In this document: positions 26,927 to 34,766 of the stretch, piece by piece | Numbering within the stretch: position 1 is the first letter of the stretch | How the letters are laid out: the number at the start of each line of letters is the position of its first letter | Origin: Mucilaginibacter ginsenosidivorax | GTDB lineage: Bacteria; Bacteroidota; Bacteroidia; Sphingobacteriales; Sphingobacteriaceae | Assembly (NCBI RefSeq): GCF_007971525.1 | Contig: NZ_CP042437.1 | Span: 1,302,001-1,366,000, forward strand | Length of the DNA: 64,000 bases | Reading direction: 5' to 3' | Position numbers and translations under genes: made by a program | Notes under the pieces: generated by a model | What the model saw: only the letters and a program-made list of their open reading frames with translations | Told to the model about the DNA's origin: nothing | The model's database searches: none

Positions 26927-28132
26927 CTATTCCGAATAAATACTCCCTACCCTATCGCGAAGGTTGTAACCAGAGGCCATCACTTCGCCATATGCACCGG
27001 CAGTACGTACGGCAATCAGATCTCCACGGAATGATTCCGGCAGGTCAACATCCTTCTGAAAACAATCTGTGCTTTCGCAAATGGGGCCTACCACGTCGTA
27101 TTTGATATCGGTTGCCAGTTGCATGTTGGCAGTTGCCGGTGATGAGTTGTCTTGATTCTTGATTCTTGATTCTTGACTCTTGCTTATATTTTCTATCTGG
27201 TGGTAAGCCTGGTAAAGCATTGGGCGTATCAGTTCGGTCATGCCGGCATCCAGTACCAGAAAGTTTTTCTTTTTGCCATTTTTCACATACAACACCCTTG
27301 ATATTAGCGAGGCGCTTTGAGCTACCAAAGCACGGCCAAGCTCAAAGTGTACTTCCTGCCCTGGTTTTACGTTCAGGAAGTTTTTAAACACCTGGAAATA
27401 ATTTTCAAAATCGGCAATATTGGTGTCGGGGCTGTAGTAATCAACACCTAAGCCACCGCCGGTATTTAGTACTTTAACCGGGAAACCATGATCTTCAAAC
27501 CAGTCCTGCATTTCGTTAATTCGGGTACAAAGGCTTTTATAAACCTCCAGGTCGGTAATTTGTGAACCTATATGAAAGTGTATACCTAAAAACTGCAGGC
27601 TGGCACATTTGCGTAAAGCAGTAGCCACATCGGGCAGCTGCCATATATTGATGCCGAATTTATTTTCATCTAACCCGGTAGTAATAAAATGGTGTGTATG
27701 TGCATCAACATTTGGGTTAATACGGATAGCTACATTGGCCTTTTTGCCTTTGGCCGCCGCCAATTCATTAATCACTTCCAACTCCTGAACCGACTCAACG
27801 TTGAAACAAAAAATATCGGCATCAAGCGCGTAGTTTATTTCACGGTCTGATTTTCCTACCCCCGCAAAAACCACTTTGCCTTTGTCAAAACCATGTTCAA
27901 TTGCTGCCCTCACTTCGTTGCCGCTTACGCAATCGGCACCAAAACCAAAAGATTGGATCATATCCAGCACTCTGGGGTTAAAGTTTGCCTTCATGGCATA
28001 GTGTACATGAAAGCCATGTTTTACCGAGGCATCACGACATGCATCCAATGTTTCACGCAATACCCCCATATCGTAATAATAGAAAGGGGTATCTAACTCT
28101 TGAAATTTATTTATATTAGCTTTACTAAACAT
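26927..28132 (-). CDS. lysA: Diaminopimelate decarboxylase
   Basis: A 401-residue fold-type III PLP enzyme that converts meso-diaminopimelate to lysine. Visible: the PLP lysine Lys48 in HYAMKAN, the glycine loop GGGLGVDYYSP (about 225-235), the HFELGRALVAQSA segment (about 260-272), and the C-terminal substrate motif CESTDCFQKD followed by RTAGAYGEVMAS. The oddity is an extra segment (about residues 317-341) between the normal MLYQAYHQIEN and YDVVGPICES. Its DNA consists of two 7-bp-period arrays in frame. The ATG is only 4 bases from a divergent small ORF. The aspartate kinase gene follows upstream on the same strand. Confidence 0.92.
   Translation of the reverse strand: MFSKANINKFQELDTPFYYYDMGVLRETLDACRDASVKHGFHVHYAMKANFNPRVLDMIQSFGFGADCVSGNEVRAAIEHGFDKGKVVFAGVGKSDREINYALDADIFCFNVESVQELEVINELAAAKGKKANVAIRINPNVDAHTHHFITTGLDENKFGINIWQLPDVATALRKCASLQFLGIHFHIGSQITDLEVYKSLCTRINEMQDWFEDHGFPVKVLNTGGGLGVDYYSPDTNIADFENYFQVFKNFLNVKPGQEVHFELGRALVAQSASLISRVLYVKNGKKKNFLVLDAGMTELIRPMLYQAYHQIENISKSQESRIKNQDNSSPATANMQLATDIKYDVVGPICESTDCFQKDVDLPESFRGDLIAVRTAGAYGEVMASGYNLRDRVGSIYSE
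27110..27182. repeat. Two 7-bp-period arrays inside lysA
   Basis: 27110-27137 is GGTTGCC AGTTGCA TGTTGGC AGTTGCC and 27151-27182 is CTTGATT three times, then CTTGACT CTTG. They lie inside the lysA reading frame and encode an added polar loop. The second array uses the same unit as the intergenic array at 63319-63346. Confidence 0.85.
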
Positions 28133-28136
28133 AGTA

Positions 28137-28307
28137 ATGAAGAATAATCTGTCGGTTATATTATGTGTATCTGTTTGTGTACTTGCCGGTCTTTTATCCA
28201 GCTATAAATTGTATCATGATAGAAAGCTTACCTTAAAACTCTTTATATTAAATACCTTTATTTCGGCAACAATTGCCGCTTTTTGTATATGCATCTTATT
28301 AAGATAA
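28137..28307 (+). CDS. Possible 56-residue two-TM small protein
   Basis: An open frame of 56 codons from ATG to TAA on the + strand, starting 4 bases from the divergent lysA start. It would encode two hydrophobic helices (NLSVILCVSVCVLAGLLSS, about 4-22, and LFILNTFISATIAAFCICIL, about 35-54) separated by a YKLYHDRK loop. It looks protein-like, and the second helix is well formed, but the close divergent start leaves little room for two promoters. Function unknown. Confidence 0.4.
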   Translation: MKNNLSVILCVSVCVLAGLLSSYKLYHDRKLTLKLFILNTFISATIAAFCICILLR

Positions 28308-28340
28308 ATTTTACTTTCTTAATCAAATCCAATCCCGAAA

Positions 28341-29651
28341 CTAAAACAGCCTGTTATGCAAGCTTCTCAGGGTTTCCACCTTATCATCGGTTTTAACCAG
28401 TAATGATAAGTTATGGTCGCTACCGCCGTATGATATCATTCTTAAAGGAATATGCTTTACTGCTTCCAGCACTCTTGCTGCATAGCCATGTTTTTCGGCA
28501 CCAAAATCACCTACTACGCAAATGATAGTATGGTTTACATCCAACTCTACCGAGCCAAAAATGTTAAGTTCGCTGGTTATCTCCCCAAGGTAAGTGGTGT
28601 CATCTATGGTTAACGATACTGCCACCTCCGATGTGGTTATCATATCTATAGATGTTTTATATCGCTCAAATACCTCAAATACCTTTCTCAAAAAGCCATG
28701 TGCCAGCAACATCCGGCTGCTTTGGATTTTGATGGCTGTAATGCCATCTTTAGCAGCAATAGATTTAATTTTGTCCTTTTCGCTTGTATTGGTTATCAAC
28801 GTTCCTTTTGCCTGCGGATCCATGGTGTTAAGCAGGCGCACCGGTATTTTATACTTTTGTGCCGGGAACACGCTTTGCGGGTGCAATATTTTAGCGCCAA
28901 AATAAGCCAGCTCGGCAGCTTCATCAAATGATAGCTGGGCAATGGGCTGTGTGCCCTTTACAATCCGCGGATCGTTATTGTGCATCCCATCAATATCTGT
29001 CCAAATCTGTACTTCTTCGCTGCGGATGCCGGCGCCTATAAGTGATGCAGTATAGTCGCTGCCGCCGCGGCGCAGGTTATCAATTTCGCCAAAAGCATTC
29101 CGGCAAATAAATCCTTGAGTTATAAATAGGTTAACCCCTGGCTGTTTATCCAGTAAGGGCGTTATTTTTTCGGTGATGTAATCAACAATAGGCTCGTTAT
29201 CCTCATCTATCTTCATAAAACTTAAAGCAGGCAGCAATGCCGATGCTACGCCTATCTCCTTTAAGTAAACATGATACAATGTGGTTGACAGCAATTCGCC
29301 CTGGGCTAAAACTATTTTCTCTTCTACAGTGGTAAAATTATTGTTGGCCAGGTTATTAAGTAAAGCAAAGTGATAATCAATTACTTCCTTGCCTTGCTTT
29401 AGATATTCGGTATCAGAAAACAACTCCTTTATAAATAATTCGTACTTATCCTTTAACGCGCTTATCAGGATAATTGCTTTCTTTTTGTCTCCGGTTAAAT
29501 AAGCTTGTCCAATTTCAACCAGGTTATTTGTTGTACCTGATACTGCCGAAAGCACAACAATTTGTCTTTCAGTGGGGTCAATAATGTCAAGCAGTGCTTT
29601 CATGCGGGCGGGGCTGCCCACAGATGTACCGCCAAATTTTAAAACTTTCAT
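28341..29651 (-). CDS. Aspartate kinase
   Basis: A 436-residue monofunctional aspartokinase. The N-terminal kinase fold starts MKVLKFGGTSVGSP (Lys5 phosphate-binding motif), has LSAVSGTTNNLVEIG (about 34-48), and ends with the typical RGGSDYTASLIG and the Asp/Asn-rich metal region (QIWTDIDGMHNNDPRIV). The C-terminal ACT domains (about 300-436) bind lysine or threonine feedback inhibitors. It catalyses the first step to lysine, threonine and methionine and lies upstream of lysA on the same strand, separated by a 208-base gap containing a small divergent ORF. Confidence 0.92.
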   Translation of the reverse strand: MKVLKFGGTSVGSPARMKALLDIIDPTERQIVVLSAVSGTTNNLVEIGQAYLTGDKKKAIILISALKDKYELFIKELFSDTEYLKQGKEVIDYHFALLNNLANNNFTTVEEKIVLAQGELLSTTLYHVYLKEIGVASALLPALSFMKIDEDNEPIVDYITEKITPLLDKQPGVNLFITQGFICRNAFGEIDNLRRGGSDYTASLIGAGIRSEEVQIWTDIDGMHNNDPRIVKGTQPIAQLSFDEAAELAYFGAKILHPQSVFPAQKYKIPVRLLNTMDPQAKGTLITNTSEKDKIKSIAAKDGITAIKIQSSRMLLAHGFLRKVFEVFERYKTSIDMITTSEVAVSLTIDDTTYLGEITSELNIFGSVELDVNHTIICVVGDFGAEKHGYAARVLEAVKHIPLRMISYGGSDHNLSLLVKTDDKVETLRSLHNRLF

Positions 29652-29834
29652 TGCTGTTTTGTTAACCTAAAATAACGGGCGGGTAGGTGCCCTTATTTGC
29701 GGCGCTAAAAATAGGGTTTTAAAACTCTTATAGCTAATAAAATTTAACGGGGTTTCAGAAACGCGTTTTTTTACCAAAATGGCAAAATTTGCCATTGCAT
29801 TTTAACCATAATAATTATCTGTTATATTTGTTAT

Positions 29835-30920
29835 ATGGCCTTATCATTAAAACCGAAACTGTTAACAATTAACGCTTTATGTGCTTTATGGCTGCTTGCA
29901 AACACTGCAGTTAAAGCACAGGAGGTAACCACCCTTTATTACGATAAAAACGGGAAGGGCCTGGATGATAAAAATAACGCTTTTTTTTACAGGAGGGTAA
30001 AATTTAACACCAGCGATAAACCAGTAGGTACAATTGAAGATTTTTATATGAGCGGCAAGCCCTACAGTAAAGGCGAAGCACTTTATATTGATAAGCGCAA
30101 CGATGCCAAAAGCAGGTGGACCGGTACTATTATTACCTATAATGAAAAAGGGCGGCAGATAAAACAAGGCAGTTTTGATACTGAAGGGTTGTTAGATGGC
30201 AAGCAATTACTATTTGATAAAGAAGGAACTAAAATACAGGAGAACGACTTTGTTCATGGTAACCCCATTGATTGTTTTTACAAGGTATACACGCCGGATG
30301 GCGTTGCGGTAAACTATTCTTACCTTACCAAAATGCCCGTAAACCTGGCTACAACAGATAAAAAGCTTGGCAGGTTTACTGATAAAAATGTCATATTCCA
30401 GGATGGTCAGCCTGTTCAGTTTTACACTACTGCCTCCGGTTTAAGTGTGGCCGCCAGGTTTTCGATGCAGCAGTTATGGGGCGATTACTTTGAGATTTAT
30501 ATTACTATCGAAAACGGGACAACGGAACAGTTTAATTTTGATCCGTCAGAGGTAACAGCAATCCTGCAAAAAGACGATAAAATGATCCCTGTTGATGTTC
30601 TGTCATACGATGTTTACGCGTCGCGGGTGAGCCATAAACAAAAATGGAGCCCCGGCTTCAGCGCTTTTGCAAATGCCGCTTCGCTAAACCCAGAAGGGTA
30701 CCGGTTAATAGCAAACAAAGCAATCACCGCTCATGCCGATTCAATTTCGGGCTATAAACCGTATTCGATGAAGCAAAACATAAATGAGGGTTATCTGAAA
30801 TTAAACACCTTGCTCCCCGGTACACGGCTTATTGGTTTTTTGAATGTGAAGTATAAACGGGCAGATCATTTTTTGCTAAATGTACCTGTAAACGGATATG
30901 TTTACCAGTTTGAAATGTAG
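29835..30920 (+). CDS. Exported MORN-type repeat protein of unknown function
   Basis: A 361-residue protein with a signal peptide (about 1-28, ending VKAQ) and an N-terminal half with MORN-like toast-rack motifs (YDKNGKGLDDKNNAF, YNEKGRQIKQGSFD, LFDKEGTKIQENDF). The C-terminal half is beta-rich and unassigned (about 195-361). Secreted or outer-membrane-associated. The upstream TATATTTG at 29823-29830 lies too close to the start to serve as a normal -7 box. Confidence 0.62.
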   Translation: MALSLKPKLLTINALCALWLLANTAVKAQEVTTLYYDKNGKGLDDKNNAFFYRRVKFNTSDKPVGTIEDFYMSGKPYSKGEALYIDKRNDAKSRWTGTIITYNEKGRQIKQGSFDTEGLLDGKQLLFDKEGTKIQENDFVHGNPIDCFYKVYTPDGVAVNYSYLTKMPVNLATTDKKLGRFTDKNVIFQDGQPVQFYTTASGLSVAARFSMQQLWGDYFEIYITIENGTTEQFNFDPSEVTAILQKDDKMIPVDVLSYDVYASRVSHKQKWSPGFSAFANAASLNPEGYRLIANKAITAHADSISGYKPYSMKQNINEGYLKLNTLLPGTRLIGFLNVKYKRADHFLLNVPVNGYVYQFEM

Positions 30921-30964
30921 TTTTTACGTTGCGTGCCCTGCAATTGGGATATGATGTAAGCTGA

Positions 30965-31159
30965 TCACCAACTGCCGAAAGTCATAAAATTTTTGCTACA
31001 AATTTTACAATGGTAACGTTTTATGGGCAACCAAAATAAAAGCCATTTCACTAATAAGGGTCGCTGCTTTCTTTGTCCGCCATTGCTTTTGCACTTTGGG
31101 CACAGGTGTAATTTGCGTTTTTTCTTTGGCGTATTTTTATTTATATCTACAATGAGCAT
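30965..31159 (-). CDS. Small zinc-ribbon protein
   Basis: A 64-residue basic protein with two Cys pairs, CPKC (about 19-22) and CKIC (about 51-54), separated by a hydrophobic segment VKWLLFWLPIKRYH, which is the layout of a zinc ribbon. Similar short ribbons with a hydrophobic middle occur in Bacteroidota. It is convergent with the MORN gene. Function unknown. Confidence 0.55.
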   Translation of the reverse strand: MLIVDINKNTPKKKRKLHLCPKCKSNGGQRKQRPLLVKWLLFWLPIKRYHCKICSKNFMTFGSW

Positions 31160-31371
31160 ATTCCAAACACATTTTATTGTACGCTTATGATAGGCAGAGA
31201 TGAAGTTAATTTAGCCGCAACTTCATTCCTGCTAATATAGTAATTATTCTGCTTTACCTTTTCAACCCAAAGCTATAGATAGTTTGTGAAACATGATCCC
31301 AATCGGCTTGATTACAATATGGATTTGCCAGTTATGAGTGAAGACACATCCACACCAGCGTGTAATTAATA

Positions 31372-32163
31372 TTAAAATGAAAACCCTAAGTTAATACCCA
31401 GGCCCCTGATACCCGCAAACGGGCCGCTTGCATGGGCGGTAACGCCGCTATTAGTAACGGAAGAACTTTTAACGTAGTTGTGGTTTAATAAAACAAACTT
31501 ACTGTCAATATCGTCCTTAAGCCCCTGTTTATCACTTGCTGATAAGCCGCTCAAATCTGTATTTCCTATTACATCGCCGCTCATACTGCCGTAATGCAAA
31601 CCCAGTATATAAACATCTAAGGATACTTTTTGAGCTATAAGCCATTTGGCGCCAATCATTACGCCTCCTCCTATGCCGTTTAAGGTAGTATTCAAAGGCA
31701 CATTTACTTTATTGCCATTACCATCATTATAAACATATGGATAATCAACTTTCATACTGTTGTACCTGCCATATACCGAAACATAAAATCCACGTGGGCC
31801 ATCATGTTTGCCGGTATAAAACCGGGCTTCGGCGGTAAACGTTTGGTTTGAGGTGCGGGTGTTTTTGTAATCAATATTATCGCCATCATGGGATATTTTA
31901 TCACTTATGGTATTAATTAACGAGACATCGCCAATGCGGGTATCGGGCATAAACTTATATCCTGCCGAGATGGTTATTTTACGGGCAACTGAACGTTCGT
32001 AGTTGAAACTATAATTATGCAACACTAATGAAGATAAGTTAACCCGGATGTTGTTTTTTTTATAATCGCCGCTTTGAGCTGATACTTTACTAACGGAGAA
32101 ACATGTTATAATACCTATAATGATGGTGGCTATCTTCAAAAATAATGGTAAGTTTTTTTTCAT
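31372..32163 (-). CDS. Exported DUF3575-like outer-membrane protein
   Basis: A 263-residue protein starting MKKNLPLFLKIATIIIGI. An upstream ATG adds 44 residues that do not look like a signal sequence, so I chose this start. The signal peptide ends near VSAQ (about residue 30). The mature protein begins KNNIRVNLSSLVLHNYSFNYE, as in DUF3575, and continues as beta strands ending in a C-terminal GLGINLGFSF, the final barrel strand. Probably an outer-membrane barrel. Confidence 0.72.
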   Translation of the reverse strand: MKKNLPLFLKIATIIIGIITCFSVSKVSAQSGDYKKNNIRVNLSSLVLHNYSFNYERSVARKITISAGYKFMPDTRIGDVSLINTISDKISHDGDNIDYKNTRTSNQTFTAEARFYTGKHDGPRGFYVSVYGRYNSMKVDYPYVYNDGNGNKVNVPLNTTLNGIGGGVMIGAKWLIAQKVSLDVYILGLHYGSMSGDVIGNTDLSGLSASDKQGLKDDIDSKFVLLNHNYVKSSSVTNSGVTAHASGPFAGIRGLGINLGFSF

Positions 32164-32518
32164 GCTATTTGTGCTTAACGGTTTGGATTTTATTGGTTTA
32201 CCTGGTGAAATTACTAAAGTACTGTAGCTTGTACAATACCCATGACATGGTATAAAAAACTTATTTTTGCGCCATTGTGTTAAAATCAACATCAATTACA
32301 GCCTTTTGTTATCAACAGACCAACCCTTTATGCCAAAGCATCAGGCTGCCCAGGCGAAAAAGGGTGTATCATCAAATCTTTAGCCAGCACATCGCCATAC
32401 CTGCCCGGCAAAAAAAATCAGGAAAGTGAGTTTGCTTTGCTATAATGGCAAAGTTAATATAGCTGTGGTGTTTAAAATTGATGGTATTGGACAAACTTTC
32501 AGGTGGTAATCAAAATTT
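32164..32518. other. Intergenic, nothing supported
   Basis: A 355-base gap between the DUF3575 gene start and the histidine kinase stop. It should hold the promoter of the DUF3575 gene and the 3' end of the kinase transcript, but I saw no clear element, repeat or ORF. Confidence 0.4.
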
Positions 32519-34447
32519 TTATAAGTCAGTAAGCACATCAGCGGCAACCTGTATACCTGAAATGGTTCTTTTTGATGATTTTTGAATAACTGGCAATGCA
32601 TAACAAAATGAAGCACCTTTGCCTTTGTTATTTTCAACCCAGATGCGGCCATTCATTTTGTCGATGAAATCGCTGCATATCATGAGGGCTACACCGGCAC
32701 CTTTTTCTTTTTCGTTGCTGTACTTCAGGTCAATTTTAAAATTGAAAATTCCCGGCAGTTTTTCCGGCGAAATGCCCTTGCCTTCGTCCTGTACACAAAC
32801 TGTTACCTCGTCATGGCCGCCAAATCCAACAATGGTGATGCTTGAATTTTTTGGCGAAAACTTGATTGCATTATGTATAAAATTACGGTGAATAAATTGC
32901 ACCAATTCTTTATCGGCATAAAGGTTAATATTTCCATCAACATTGTTTATTAATGTGATATTTGCTTCCCGCGCCATAATAGCAAATGGTTGCAAGGCCT
33001 CATCTATCAACTCCCTTAGTGGCAGCACAACGGGGCTGTAACTAAAGCCGGATAGCTGTTGCTTTATCCATTGTAAAATATTCTCGAAAATTTCCAGCGA
33101 TACATCCGACGAGCGTTCCATGGTTTCTACCAGTGCTATCAATTCCTCGCGGGTAAAAGCATCCGGATCTTTCAAAACTGTAGCCAATGTTTTTAATGTG
33201 CCCAACGGCTGCCTGAAATCGTGGGCAAGGATAGATACCAGGCGGTTGTTAAATTCATGGTCAACCTCAAGCTTTTGATTGCGCAGCTGTACAGTGCGGT
33301 TCAACTCTTCCAGTGTTTCGCTGTGACGGCGCTTAAGCCTGTACAAACGATAAAATATGCCTACCGAAAGCGCGGTAAGCAAAAGCAGAAAACCAAAAAC
33401 CAACATCAACGTATTGCGGTTCTCGGCCCTTACCGTTAAAGCTTCAATTTGCTGGTCTTTTATGGCATAGTCAATATAATCAAGCCCGGATGTGTTGGTA
33501 AATACTTCTTCGTCCTCATACAGTTCCAGTAGTTTACCGCTATAGCGTTGGGTTTCGCGCGGGTTATTTTGATTGATGTAGATATTGTACAGGCTTTTAC
33601 CAAAAACTTTACCATAAAAATGATACCCTTTTGACTCAGATATTGCCAGCCCTTTTTTGTAATATTCGATAGCTTTTGTGCTATCTGTAAGTATAAAAAG
33701 GTCGCCAAGGCTCTTTAGTATATCAAGGGTTACGTAATTTACATCTAAGGCTATCCCTTCGGCTGCGGCCTTCTGCAGTTGCGCTATGGCTTGTTCGCGT
33801 TTACCGCTTTTTAGGTAAAGGTTTGCCTGCACCTGGTCTGTTACCAGCAACACCCGCTCATCTTTATACTTAGTAGCTATGCGGCGTGCCCGGTCAAGGT
33901 ATACTTTAGTCAAATCTTCACCAACCGAATCGGGGTACATCAACAGGAAATTACAATACAGTAAAGACATTATCGAATCTTTTCTAAGGCCGGTACCCTG
34001 AGCTAACGCTTGTTTTAAAGTTTCCACAGCTTTTTTGTCTTCTTTACGTTCGTCAAAAACAAGTGCGATATTCATCAACGCCTGAACAATGTTCGCCGAG
34101 TCGTGTAAAACCATATAACGGTTATAGGCATCATTGTAATACCTGAGCGATAGTTGAAGATTGCCGCGAAGGTCATAAACTATCCCTATTATATTAAGGG
34201 CATCGGCTTCGCCTTGCTGATATTTTAATCTTGCAGAGATAGCCCGCGCAAGCTTTGCGTAGTAAAATGAATTATCGATATTTCTTTCATACATTAACAT
34301 ACCCAGCCGGTTGAGGGCATTAACGTATTTTAAACTATCTTTTATTAAAGGAAGTTGTTTTTGGATACTTTCAATCTCTTTTAATTGGCAATGGCCAACC
34401 TTGCCCACAAATAGCAGCAACAAAAAAAGGGCTAAGTACTTTTTCAT
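32519..34447 (-). CDS. TPR-containing sensor histidine kinase
   Basis: A 642-residue membrane kinase. Signal sequence/first TM (1-18), periplasmic tetratricopeptide repeats (about 25-330, e.g. EADALNIIGIVYDLRGNLQLSLRYY), TM helix (about 350-368, TLMLVFGFLLLLTALSVGIF), short coiled coil, HisKA with phospho-acceptor His409 in LAHDFRQPLGTL, and HATPase_c with HNAIKFSP, DEGKGISPE and a GAGVALMI G2 box. No response regulator lies next to it. It precedes the DUF3575 gene and follows the large TPR gene in the same direction, with gaps of 355 and 319 bases. Confidence 0.92.
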   Translation of the reverse strand: MKKYLALFLLLLFVGKVGHCQLKEIESIQKQLPLIKDSLKYVNALNRLGMLMYERNIDNSFYYAKLARAISARLKYQQGEADALNIIGIVYDLRGNLQLSLRYYNDAYNRYMVLHDSANIVQALMNIALVFDERKEDKKAVETLKQALAQGTGLRKDSIMSLLYCNFLLMYPDSVGEDLTKVYLDRARRIATKYKDERVLLVTDQVQANLYLKSGKREQAIAQLQKAAAEGIALDVNYVTLDILKSLGDLFILTDSTKAIEYYKKGLAISESKGYHFYGKVFGKSLYNIYINQNNPRETQRYSGKLLELYEDEEVFTNTSGLDYIDYAIKDQQIEALTVRAENRNTLMLVFGFLLLLTALSVGIFYRLYRLKRRHSETLEELNRTVQLRNQKLEVDHEFNNRLVSILAHDFRQPLGTLKTLATVLKDPDAFTREELIALVETMERSSDVSLEIFENILQWIKQQLSGFSYSPVVLPLRELIDEALQPFAIMAREANITLINNVDGNINLYADKELVQFIHRNFIHNAIKFSPKNSSITIVGFGGHDEVTVCVQDEGKGISPEKLPGIFNFKIDLKYSNEKEKGAGVALMICSDFIDKMNGRIWVENNKGKGASFCYALPVIQKSSKRTISGIQVAADVLTDL

Positions 34448-34766
34448 TTTACAAATCAGGCTGTGCAGGAGGGCGGAATGACAGGATGAATATATGTAAA
34501 ATTTTTATTACCAAGCAATATTCAGACATATAAAATACATGCCAATATTGCTCTTTTTTGGGAATTCAAGATCGTTTATTGATAATTTACACGATTTTAT
34601 TTTCTTTTACCTGGTATATTATAATATTTTTCTTGATTTTATTTTCCTAATAATTAATCTGTTCAATTTTATAAGCTACATAAAGCGGTCCCAATTCAAT
34701 CTCGCTATAGCATAGCCCAATGTATGCAAAAACTAATATCGTATAGGTTAAGTCAACTTATTACCG
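34448..34766. other. Intergenic, AT-rich, nothing supported
   Basis: A 319-base AT-rich gap upstream of the TPR histidine kinase. It presumably contains the kinase promoter, but no clear consensus, hairpin or small ORF was found. Confidence 0.4.

Noticed and set aside
26890..27105. 71-codon plus-strand frame over the lysA end
   Set aside because: Antisense shadow starting in a repeat array.
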